NCBI GenBank assembly: GCA_014898415.1
Contig: RCTD01000020.1
Coordinates: 930,001 to 994,000 of the forward strand
DNA: 64,000 bases
Reading direction: 5' to 3'
Origin: Stromatinia cepivora
Taxonomy: Eukaryota; Ascomycota; Leotiomycetes; Helotiales; Sclerotiniaceae
Positions 47,771-58,120 of the stretch are shown here, piece after piece; position 1 is the stretch's first letter, and the number at the start of each line of letters is the position of its first letter. A program made the translations under genes and the position numbers. The notes under the pieces were generated by a model that saw only the letters and a list, made by a program, of their open reading frames with translations, had not been told where the DNA came from and ran no database searches.

Positions 47771-48140
47771 GGTAATATCACATTTCGTTTTTATTATATT
47801 CAAGCTTCTCTTTTGTATGATTTTTGAAATGATTATAGATATAAGTTTTTTTAAAATATATTACCTTCGTATTATTTTGATAATAACAACTCGTCTATTA
47901 TATAAAGCTCGGATCATATATATATATAATCAAATTCCTTCGAATTTGTATAGATTTACAACCCTTTTGTAATTATATATATATATACTATTATAAAATT
48001 ATAATATCTAATTTACTAAATTGAAGAACATTTTTCTTTTCTTTGATTTTATAAATAAATCATTATCTATATAATTATAATTATCCTTTCTGTTTTTATA
48101 AAGCTTTATTCAATCAAATAATCGATTAAAAGAATTAAAC

Positions 48141-48290
48141 TGTTACGAGATACACGTGATCGCGTCCGATCGGGCTAGTACAGTATTAAGCTTCGAGCCG
48201 ATCATATATATAGCTTTGTAACACATTTTTTTTAGCTTTATAACTTTTAATTCTAAGGTTGATCTCTAAATATTCATTGGATTCGTTATA
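48141..48290 (+). repeat. 5' LTR of element E
   Basis: 150 bp. The outer part is intact (CACGTGATCGCGTCCGATCG); the inner end is mutated (ATTCGTTATA). Confidence 0.9.
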
Positions 48291-48539
48291 TTATTAAAAG
48301 TTCTTTTAAATAAGAAATAAAATAATATTTATATATATTTACAAATAAAACTTATATGTATACTTCGTTTGCTTCTATCTAGGTATATCGTTTTTGCTCT
48401 TTTGTCTATATATAGATCTTTTTGATATTATTTGAAAATGTTATCTTTTTTCTTATCTTTAATTTCTAAGTTATAGATTATAATTCGATAAACCTTATAA
48501 TTACAGAACTTCATAACGAAATGATTCATTAGCAGAATG

Positions 48540-49620
48540 AAATCTCGTTTTTATACTCTCTGATTCTCGAATGTATTCCTATTGTTTATACTCCTTTTTA
48601 TCCGAAACCCTTTTTCTCTAATCCTGAAAAGTTCAATAATAATTCTCAAAAGTTCAATATCTAGCTTTCTTCGATTCGAACGAAATTACAAATAAATGAT
48701 ACTATGATCAGCGATTCTATAGCTCAATTTTACTATATTTATCTTAATCTCGAATCTTATATATAAATTATAATACTACCTTAACTTTCTTCTCTTAATC
48801 AAATTATTCCCTTAGATTATATAACGATCCTAGATCAATTTATATATATTTACAACAATCCAAATAAAGTTCAAAAAACCAAAAATAAGTTATTCATTTT
48901 TAAATAAGAAATCGATTCTTTATATATTTATATTACAAAATTCGAAAGGATTCTTTATAAAGCCAAAAATCAGAATTGATCTGATTCGAATAAGATTTCA
49001 ATCTTTCGCAATAAATTCAATACTATTTTTAGAAATCGTTTTTCTTAACAACTTTCTTTTCTTTATTCCTATCCCGATTTTGTTTAGATTATATAACAAC
49101 TAACTGTTCGTATAGAAAATGGATTCCCTATATTATTCTATTTTAATAAATCTAAAGCCCTATATATATTACAGAATCCATTTCACTTTAGAAATCACAA
49201 TCCAATAAATATTAACAACCTTAATATTATTAATACCTTTAGCCCTTTTGATATTCAATCAGACAAATCCGATCATACCTTGATTCTACCCTATATACAA
49301 ACACCCGAATTTTCCCTTTCTGAAAGAACTCTTTTGTATAAATAAAATAAATATATATAATATAGAAATATTTCCTATTAAATATAAACCTATCCATTAA
49401 ATCCACATTAAAGAATCCGAGATCGATAAAAGTTTATTCCAATTATTACACTAATTACTAAATCCGAAAACAACAATGATAAAGATCTAAAAGAGATGAT
49501 CAATAACCGATATTTTGAAGATCGCTTAAAGGAGATATATAATACAATAGATATATATTCATTGACTATAATGCAATCCATGCATCAAGCATTTTTATCA
49601 AAAAAAGATTAATAATCATT
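48540..49620 (+). pseudogene. gag relic of element E (Retrotrans_gag type)
   Basis: With stops ignored, the plus strand around 48,840-49,130 gives the core pattern of gypsy-type gag. A KVQKTKNKLFIFK segment (family: AxxKLxxLxQ) is followed by SLYIYITKFERILYKA (family: S..xYxxxFxxLxxxx), then KISIFRNKFNTIFRNRF (family: xxxxFxxGLxxxLRxxL) and a FLYSYPDFVxxxxQL segment. A charged C-terminal stretch with KEMINNRYFEDRLKEIY lies near 49,490-49,560. No zinc knuckle is visible. Several stops, all explainable by C-to-T changes, interrupt it. Confidence 0.65.
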
Positions 49621-49682
49621 TTTATACTTAAATCATTCATTTAAAACGAATTCGAGATGAATTCTTCAGAAAAGAAGAATAA

Positions 49683-49832
49683 TATTACGAGATATATATA
49701 ATTGCATCCAATCAAACTAATACAATACTAAGCTTCGAACCGATCATATATATAGCTTCGTAGCACACTCTCTTTAGCTCTGTAGTTTTTAATTCTAAGG
49801 TTGATTTCTAAACGCTCGTTGGGTTCGTCACA
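49683..49832 (+). repeat. 3' LTR of element E
   Basis: 150 bp. Inner end mutated (TATTACGAGATATATATAAT), outer end intact (AAACGCTCGTTGGGTTCGTC). Confidence 0.9.
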
Positions 49833-51899
49833 TAAACAATATTAAATTAACAAAATGAAATTTGTATAAAAGATATAATGATATTTTAAAATTGAAAATA
49901 GAATACCAAATGAGATCGATATCATTATTAAACTACAAAACTCTATATAATAAGATTTTTTATACTTTCTTTATTACTAAAACCTTTTTTATTTTTCATT
50001 CCGAATTATTAATTATATTAATAAACGAAAATAATTTGAATATTTGATTAGAAAGAGAATTATTATATACTTTATATAATCAATCTAAAAGGAAAACAGA
50101 ATAAATTTTCATTATAATCAGGAGTTCGAATTTGAAAGAATTTCTAGATCGATTAATAATCTTAAATCTTTTTTGAATTAAGAAATCTAGTTTTTTGAAT
50201 AATTTTGAAATAAAATAACTCTTTATATTAAATCATATATAATCTCTAATATCGAAATCGATCTTATATCAATAAACATTTATAGATTTTAATATTTTGA
50301 TTTAAATATATAATAAATTTTCTTTTGTTTATACAAAAACTAATTTATTATATTATATATATATATAGATATTATATATATTTATATTATCTATTGATTT
50401 ATTAATATTTTCCTTCTATTCCTATATATATTTTAATATATATTTATATAGAATTTCATAAAGTATAAATCCTTCCAAGGAATTATATAGAAAAATAAAT
50501 TATATATAATCTATTATAAATAAGAATTCTAATCAATCGTTTTGATAATAATTAACAAATAGTTTTAATTATTATTAAAGATACTGATTATAGATTTCAA
50601 TTTGATTATCAATTTGAGAATAATAAATAATAAATAATTTAAAATCAATTCTTAAGATTTAACTGAATTCCTTTTAAAATTATAATATAAATTGAGGGTT
50701 ACAATTTAATATTATAATATCAAGGGAACTATAATATCGATATATATAATAAAAATATAATTATATTTGAATTCAAATATCGATTGATTTGTAATAAAGT
50801 ATAAAGATAATTTGTTTTATTAATCGATTAATAATAATTAAAACATTATTATATCTATATTTATTTTTATTAAAATTATAATAATCTATAATAATATATT
50901 ACTATATTTGATTAGAAATCGGAAATAAATATAATAAATCGGGGATATAATTATATAAAACAGAATTGTATTTATAAATGTAATAATTGTATATATATCT
51001 AATTACAATATTATATATTCTAAATCAATAATATTATTAAAATAATAAAAAATAGGTTTTACTTATACCCAAATAAACAATAAAAACGGAATTATGGATT
51101 TCGTAAATTAAATAAATTCGAAGATTATCGATATCAGGCATTATCAAATAATTATTATAAAATAAGAAATCATTTTGAAATAATATTTACTTGTAATCTT
51201 GAATAATTTATATTCTAAATACTAATAAATTATCTATAATTTTATTTGCTTCGATAACATAATTAATTAAATCAAATCGAAAAACGATTTCATTCAAATC
51301 GATATTAATAATTGTTGTTTTGTTTAAATGATATCTTTATAAAATTTCTTTTATGATTTCGATATCAATTTGGTTATTTTTAATAAACTATTAAAAGTAA
51401 TTCTTTTTTTTGATATAATTTTGAAAATTCAATTCATTGATTTAATGGATTAAAATATTGATGAAAAAGTTATCCTTTTTAAGACAATATATAATGATAA
51501 AATTATAATCGATTAATACTTTTGTTTAGCGAATTTGTTAGATATTAAGAGTTTTAATAATTATGAAATATTCGAGGGTTTTGTAATCGATATAAACCTT
51601 GATTTTATATAGCGAATTGGCAAATTCCGTTTTTTAATAATTAAGGAATCGAATAATTGATAGTATTTCCTTATTATATATAAACTTTGTAATTCAGTTT
51701 AATAGTAATTATAATCTTAAAGAAATAAATTATAAATAATCAATCTTTATTATATTGTTATAATAATATACTAATAATTATTTTATCGGATATATCTGTT
51801 TCGAATATATAGGGAAATTGGTAATTACAATATTATAAAAACGAAACTGAAATAAACTTTTTCTTCAAAATATTGAATATATTTTGGTATACTTTATCG

Positions 51900-52680
51900 A
51901 ATACGAATTTAATATTTGTTTTGATAAATTTGTTAAAAGATTTCGTTATTGTATTATAATCCTTAATAAATTATTAATAAAAATTACAAAAATCAAAAAA
52001 TAATTGAATTTTTTTTTATTATTATTGGAAAGATTCAATTTTCAATTCTTTTAATCTTTTCAGGATTTATTTCTATTCTTTTAATAGAAATAATAAAACT
52101 TAAATATTTAGTATATATAATATCGAATTTATATTTCTTGAGATTTATTTATAAATCAACAACTTTTAATTATTCAAGAATTAATTTAATATAAATTTAA
52201 TATTCTTCTTTATTCTCAAAATAGATTAGAATATTATCGAAATATATTATATAGAAGATATTTAAATAATCGAATAAAATATTATTTATATAATATTAAT
52301 AGATTATAGAATTATTTGTTAATCTGAATAATATAATCTTATATTTATATAATCTATATCGAATTCGAAAAATAATATATTTTTCCAAAGTAGGATTCAT
52401 TTTTATATAATAGAAAATTTAACGAATATCGAATTTAATAAAAACCTTAATATCGGAAAACTAAGAAAGTATTTTATCGATCAAAAGAAAAAGATACTGA
52501 TCTTTATATATCAAAGAATTCAATAATCTAAAATCTATATAGAATCTCAAATTACTATTAGATTTTTTGATAAATAGAATAAATATAATATAAAAGACTT
52601 GATTAAATTCAATGAAATTTTTGCTGAAATTATTTATAATATATTTTTTGATGATTTTCAATTGTTTTAGAAATATTTTA
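51900..52680 (-). pseudogene. Ty3/gypsy reverse transcriptase remnant of element D
   Basis: At 52,461-52,661 the minus strand is open for 66 residues with the unmistakable gypsy RT N-terminal pattern: a KKYIINNFSKNFI segment, ILFIKKSNSNLRFYIDFRLLN (family: VLFVKKKDGxLRxCVDYRxLN) and YLFLLIDKIL (family: YPLPLIDExL). Farther on, interrupted by stops, come FxIKFDIR and FYYIKMNP segments near 52,400. The catalytic YxDD box is not readable. This identifies D as Ty3/gypsy and fixes its orientation. Confidence 0.85.
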
Positions 52681-52699
52681 TAAAGTAGATTATATTATA

Positions 52700-55510
52700 A
52701 AACTTTTTCTTCTTCATTTTTCAATATGATTTTATAATTATAAAATTAATTAAAAAATAGAATATTTGATTTATATTTAGAAAAAATTCGATAGTATTAT
52801 TAATATTCAAATAGTATTTTAGATTCTGAATCGATTTCGATTAGTATTTGATTGAATTTCTTTTGAACTTTTGTATTTTTGAATTCGATTAAAATTATCA
52901 ATACTTTTTCTTTTATATATTATTCGTTTTATCGGAAATCTATTATATTATCAAATTCTTTCAAAATAATATTAAAGAGTTTAATTTGTTTATCTCTTTT
53001 ATATTCTAATTAAAATTTATTGAATTTGAATATATATAGATTGAGGATTTTGAATAATATATAAAAAAGGTATTTGTAGATTTATAATAATAATATAATT
53101 GATTAAAAAAAGATGGATTGAATTTGAAAGGAATTGGAATTTCTTTTTTTTCAATAAGAATCTATATTATATTTATATTTAAAGGTTTTTGTTATATATT
53201 ATTAATTGCGATTGATCTATTTAATTGTAAATCTTTTTGATTTCAATATTCTTTGAATTAATCATTTTGTTGATTAGTATTTTGTTAGATTAATTGATCG
53301 ATTTTTTGTTTGCGAAAGGATAATTAAATAATAAAGAGATTATTTGAATAGGAAATAATATAGGATCTCTTTTTAGATTATTCAAAATATCGATTAAAAT
53401 AATTAAATTTTATTCGAATTTTTGATAATCAAAGTTTATTTAAAATAATATTATAATTCTTTAATTCAATAATAAAAAAAGGGATAAAAGATTATTTATA
53501 ATTATCGATCATTAAATTAAAGAATATGAAATAAATAATAATATGGTCTTATATATCATTATACTTTTTGATTCCAATTAAAGTTTTAAATAATATAATT
53601 TTGATTTAAATATAGAAAATAAATAAATAAGGAGTATAATATTAATAAAAACGAATCTGTTTATTTTAGAGTTAATAAATACTTTTGATTGATAAATATA
53701 ATTATTCTTTGAAAGATTATAGGGAAGAATAAATACTTCTTTTCCTATAAGTTTTATCAGATCAAGAAATCTTATATTCTATATAATATTTAAAATAGAA
53801 ATGGAATCTAAATGTTTAATTTTAAATTTTTTTTTTCTTTAAACAGGTATTTTATATAATTTCAGTTATAACTTTTGAATTGAAATTTTTTTTGGTATTC
53901 CAATATTCTTCGAATTCTTTTACTTTTTTTTATATTATCTTGATTTTATTAAGATTATCAATACAAAGTATTGATATATATATTATTTTAGGAAAAAAAG
54001 AAGATAATGAATATTTGAAATTCGAATAATTATTGAATATAGCGAAGTCTGTATATCCGAAAAAAATATTTCGGGGTAAAAGCGGTTTCGGAAATGTGGA
54101 GTTTCCGAGGTTGAAATTATTAAAATTCTGAGAAGATTGTAAGGGATTTATAATAATTATTGGTTTGCGAATAATTATAGGGATATTTTATTCAATATAG
54201 TATTCGTTTTGTTTTTGTAATGAAATTTTATTTTGATTTATTTTAATAAATATTTTTGCAAATTCTTTTATAATTTTATAATCTTTGATAGATATTATTA
54301 TTATTTGTAAAAGAAGATCGGAAATCTTTTATTTGAGATTCTTGAATAGAATTTTATTATCAATAATCTTTGTTTAAATAATAAGTAATTTAAATTTTTT
54401 ATATTATTTTAGAAAGTTATTATATTAAATTATATTAAAAATAAATATTATCGATTTTAATTGGGTTTCGATAGATCATTACAAATTGTTCAATTAATTC
54501 GAATATTATAAATCAGGGTATTCATATATAAAAAGTATAATAATACATTTATATTTCTGATTTGGTTTAATCAATTATATATATACAGTATTGTATTTCA
54601 TTTTTAAATAATATAATATATAATTCGAATTGTTTTAGAATTAATAATTGTTATAAACTAACTTTAAATTCAATACTATCATTAAGTTTAGTAATAAGAT
54701 TTATAGGTTTTGATATATATATATATTTCGATATGAATTGTAATTAATACAGGAATATAATCTTGATTGATTAAATTGATTTTTTGAATAAAAAAACCCT
54801 TAATTATTATATAAATCATTATTTTCTAAAAGAAAAAAAGAATTATTGAAAAACCTCAAATAATCAAATTGTTTAATCAAAGTTTTCTTTTTTTGATTTT
54901 GGGATCTTCGAATTTGTTTAAATAAAGATCTTTAAATTTCAATTGAAAAAATAAAGAGAATCCCAAATACTATTATTAATTTGAATATTTATATAAATAT
55001 TATTTAAAATTCAAAAGAAGATTATATTATTATAAAACTTATTATTATTATAATTTTCAATTATCGATTCTTTTCTTTCAAATTTATAATTATTATATAA
55101 AGATCTTATAATTATAATAATGATTTGAAAAAAGCAATTGAATTATTAGAAGTATCGATTTTATATATTAGAATTTTTTCTTTACTAATCTTCTTTTTTT
55201 TAATAATAATATTATCTAATCCTATATTTATATTTTCTTCAAAAAATTATTGAAATAATTAAAAAAAAAGGAAAGTTTCTTAAAATAGATTTTCGAAGAT
55301 TCGGGATATACAGAAAAAGGAATTTGTTATATTATAAAAGTAATAATACATTTCTAAAAAAAGTTTATATTTTCATCGATTAGATTGAAATAAATCTTCT
55401 TTTTTTAAATATAATATTTATAAAAGTTTATTTAAGAAGATATTATTAAAATAAAATATTATTTAAAAAGCTATTAGATAATCGAACACTTATAAATGAA
55501 TTGTAAATAA
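52700..55510 (-). pseudogene. gag-protease part of element D, unreadable
   Basis: Minus-strand region between the RT and the 5' LTR (element sense), where gag and protease should lie. It is so AT-rich that I could not recognise a motif. No open frame above 60 codons. Confidence 0.4.
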
Positions 55511-55792
55511 TATAACATATAAAAGCTATAATAGAATTGAATAAATAAGATCAATTATATTTTTTAGAATTTACAATTGAAAAATTATGATTTGTAAGGA
55601 ATGATTAGATATATATATACAAATATTTATTTGTAAACTACAGGATTATACATATATATTATTAGGATCATTATTTTATTATACTAAATTATATGAATCG
55701 CAATACATATACACGGACGATCAGTTCATCAATTGATATGGGAGATAAAAGGTATCACGTGATTAGCCTCCTGTGGTTCATGATTCGTGACA
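55511..55792 (-). repeat. LTR of gypsy element D (5' LTR in element sense)
   Basis: 282 bp. Inner end mutated (TATAACATATAAAAG), outer 90 bp intact (CACGTGATTAGCCTCCTGTG, ending CGTGACA). Confidence 0.9.
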
Positions 55793-56424
55793 CTATCTAT
55801 TTTCGGATTTAATATATTTAATATCAAACAAATATAATTTTTCAAATTATTTATTAATAATTTCATCAATTATACCCAAAATATAAACGAAATCGATCCT
55901 ATATTATCTTTTAATTTTAATTTCAAAATTCTGAAACAAAAAATTATATATTCATCTCTTTTCAAATAATAAATCATTTTTTTTTACTTTCAAAAAATTT
56001 TCATCTATTTCCCTTATTTATCAATATATAAAACTAATATCCAATAACTTTTATATTAATATCTAATCTATCAATCTTCTTTTCTGAATCGAAACTATCT
56101 TTTATATATCTTAATACCCTTTTTTATAAAAAAATTTATTATAAATTCGATCTTGAAATATAATACAAAAAACATTATATTCTAAACTAACCTAATATAT
56201 AAATATATTATTTATAATTATATTAAAGGCCATAACAATATCGTCTTCAATATATAAATTTGATATCTTATAAATAATAATATATTCAAATTTCAAATCA
56301 ATTGATTGAATAATTATTAAATTATTAAATTATTAAAAATTTAATAATATAGATTATTGAAAATGGAATGGTTTTTTGAGATGGCCGGAATTAGGGGTGG
56401 CTGGAAAGTGGGGTACTAGACTTA

Positions 56425-56910
56425 TAGTCCCTCATCGACACCACAACGATCCTCATTCCCGCCTATAAAACAATCTCCTAACATATCCCACTCACCTTCG
56501 AATCGTATCTCTCCCCTCTATATATACAGTCACTCGAATGTAGCACACAACCGGCCATTCAAATGTGACCAATGCCCGCAATCCTTCAACCGCAACCACG
56601 ATCTCAAGCGACATAAACGGATCCACTTGGCAGTGAAGCCCTTCCCCTACGGGCATTGCGAGAAGGGTTTTTCGCGGGAAGATGCATTAAAGGTTCGTTC
56701 TTCATCTAGTTTAATCTGCAGTAATTGGAGGCAGCTGTTCGAATTCTTAGAGGTAGAGATAGCTGACTGAACCAACAGAGACATATCCGCGTAAAAGGGT
56801 GCGGGAAGAATGCAAATGGTGCGTCGAATGCAAATGTAGATGAACACCCTGTAATCGGTGAATCTGGGGCGATGGCCGATTCGACAGAGGGTGAGAACCC
56901 GGAGAGTTAA
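56425..56910 (+). pseudogene. zinc-finger end of a Swi5/Ace2-like transcription factor gene
   Basis: Two exons: 56,425-56,692 and 56,779-56,910, with an 86-bp intron (GTTCGT...CTGAC...ACAG). The order is a Ser/Pro/Asn-rich linker, finger 1 with intact C-x2-C-x12-H-x3-H (CDQC...HKRIH), then finger 2 of the CCHC type ending RHIRVKGC. This pair, including RNHDLKRHKRIHLAVKPF, is typical of fungal Swi5/Ace2 regulators, whose yeast members act in cell-separation and G1 gene expression. Finger 2 has Tyr (TAC) where its first Cys (TGC) should be, a G-to-A change, so it probably cannot bind zinc. The acidic tail ends at TAA 56,908. The 5' part lies 12.9 kb away, across P2, at 43,173-43,497. I judge the gene dead. 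Confidence 0.75.
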
Positions 56911-57223
56911 TTCTCCTTTTTTCTTCGTGGGTAGAAGCACACGCGGAAGTGGTGGTGAGCGTTACCATAGTGGGCGAGGAGGGGTGGTGGGGAGTTGTAA
57001 CATTATTGAAGATAGACGTCGGAGGGCCAATTAATTGTCATGGATTTAGAGTTAGTCCTCATATTCTTTGGCTTTATTTGTCCTACTCAAGGTCTGTTAG
57101 AAAGCTTTACAGGAACCTGTTGTGGAATGCTTGCCTTGATTATATGATGCCCATATGCCTAAATCCACCCATCGGCAAGTAGGACCGACATTACCTTCCC
57201 GGATGGGTGCTTGGAAACTCCCC
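56911..57223. other. intergenic spacer
   Basis: 313 bp between the stop of the finger gene and the last codons of the creA-like pseudogene (convergent arrangement). No motif seen. Confidence 0.5.
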
Positions 57224-58120
57224 TCAAGAAATCAACTGAGCCATAAAATCATCCACCAACTGCTGCCCTGCCACCACAGGAGCTGGCGGGGCAGGCAGTA
57301 TCCTTTCGGTACCGTCCGTTCTCGACATGATGCCGCTGATCAGTGATCTAGGCCGAGAAGCGGATGTGGCTTGGTTGTTGGTGTGTGGTATTGTCCGTCG
57401 ACATGTTGGGGTCCCATGGGCGAAAGAGCGGATATTTGCTGAAGAGACAGGTTACGAATCGCAGGCAAGTCGTAGCCACCACCACAAGGTCGCAGACGAG
57501 GTGAGTGCATTTGAGTGGCCAGAGGAGTGTGGTCTGGTTGTTGGTGACAGCGAGTCGTGAGAGGTTGGTGAAGACGGAGAAGTGGAGTTTGGTGAGTCAG
57601 GTCGCGAACGCTGAGCATTTCGATGTGAGAAGTGATCGTCTTCGTCACAGGAATGCGAGCGCGACATGGCCTAAGCGGAGAGGGAAGGGAGGTCGTTCCA
57701 CCTGCCGTGGCTGCTGTAGCTGTGATATTTGTTGGATGGGACGACGGTCGAGTATGAAGTGTAGGAGTGTGGAGGGGAGAGGGTTGGTGAACCGATAGCA
57801 GAGGCAGGAGCTGATCGTGACATGTTCTTGTTTTGTGGAGGCATCATTATGGCCTTGAACAAACCTCCTTGGACTCCTCCATCCTGAGTAACATGTTGAA
57901 CAGCCTGGTGTGTCTTATTCCTTCTTCTTGAGTTGGGATTGTGTATCTTCGAGTGTCGAAGAAGTTCATCCGATCGCGCAAACTTGCGTGTGCAGCCTGG
58001 GCGTACATAAGGCTTCTCTCCAGTATGTGTTCGAATATGTCTTGTCTGATGTTCGAGACGATGGAAAGCTTTATCGAACAAAGGACACTTGTATGTTAGC
58101 CACTGATCTTGGGTGGTATC
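57224..58120 (-). pseudogene. creA: creA/cre1-like carbon catabolite repressor pseudogene
   Basis: Minus strand. CreA/Cre1 is a two-finger C2H2 repressor binding GC-rich promoter sites under glucose. Present, in order: the finger region ([20 protein letters not shown], then [16 protein letters not shown] and NPNSRR), a Ser/Pro-rich stretch ending AMSRSHS with the acidic EDDHFSHR block, [10 protein letters not shown], the DHTPLAT...HSPRLRP block, [11 protein letters not shown], and the C-terminal IMSRTDGTERILPAPPAP block. All are CreA landmarks in the right order. Defects: finger 1 second Cys is Phe (CPLF); finger 2 has lost its first Cys and two residues (YVRPGC); a TAG at 57,671; a frameshift near 57,510-57,530 and another near 57,340. 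A possible splice acceptor (CAGTAG) lies just upstream of 58,120; the N-terminus is not found. A functional paralogue must exist elsewhere. Confidence 0.85.

Larger units (their letters stand above)
48141..49832 (+). mobile_element. E, gag-only LTR retroelement (TR-GAG-like), target duplication TAAAC
   Basis: 1,692 bp with two 150-bp LTRs (48,141-48,290; 49,683-49,832), ends TGTTACGAG...TTCGTCACA, flanked by TAAAC at 48,136-48,140 and 49,833-49,837. The 1,392-bp interior carries a gag-like coding relic on the plus strand and has no room for protease, integrase or RT. It is inserted in D in the opposite orientation. This layout fits the TR-GAG class described from plants. Confidence 0.9.
47078..55792 (-). 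mobile_element. D, Ty3/gypsy LTR retrotransposon, target duplication CTATC
   Basis: 8,715 bp including the nested element E; 7,018 bp without E and its duplicated 5-mer, normal for gypsy elements. Two 282-bp LTRs are flanked by CTATC at 47,073-47,077 and 55,793-55,797. Orientation is minus: RT reads on the minus strand, and the polypurine tract AAAAAGGAGA (minus strand) abuts the LTR at 47,359. Nearly all coding capacity is destroyed by RIP. Confidence 0.9.
43498..56422 (-). mobile_element. P2, pogo/Fot1-like DNA transposon with nested LTR elements
   Basis: Left end AGTCTAGTACCCCACTTTCC, right end GGAAAGTGGGGTACTAGACT; target TA at 43,496-43,497 and 56,423-56,424. Terminal inverted repeats extend over about 50 bp (to the AAAAAACCA box). 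Removing the TRIM-like element (2,371 bp with duplication) and element D (8,720 bp with duplication) leaves 1,834 bp, matching P1. Transposase is on the minus strand; its C-terminal tail is next to the left end. Confidence 0.9.

Noticed and set aside
57327..57798. Plus-strand open frames at 57,327-57,560 and 57,505-57,798
   Set aside because: They are antisense shadows of the creA-like pseudogene, whose minus-strand blocks match the family in order.
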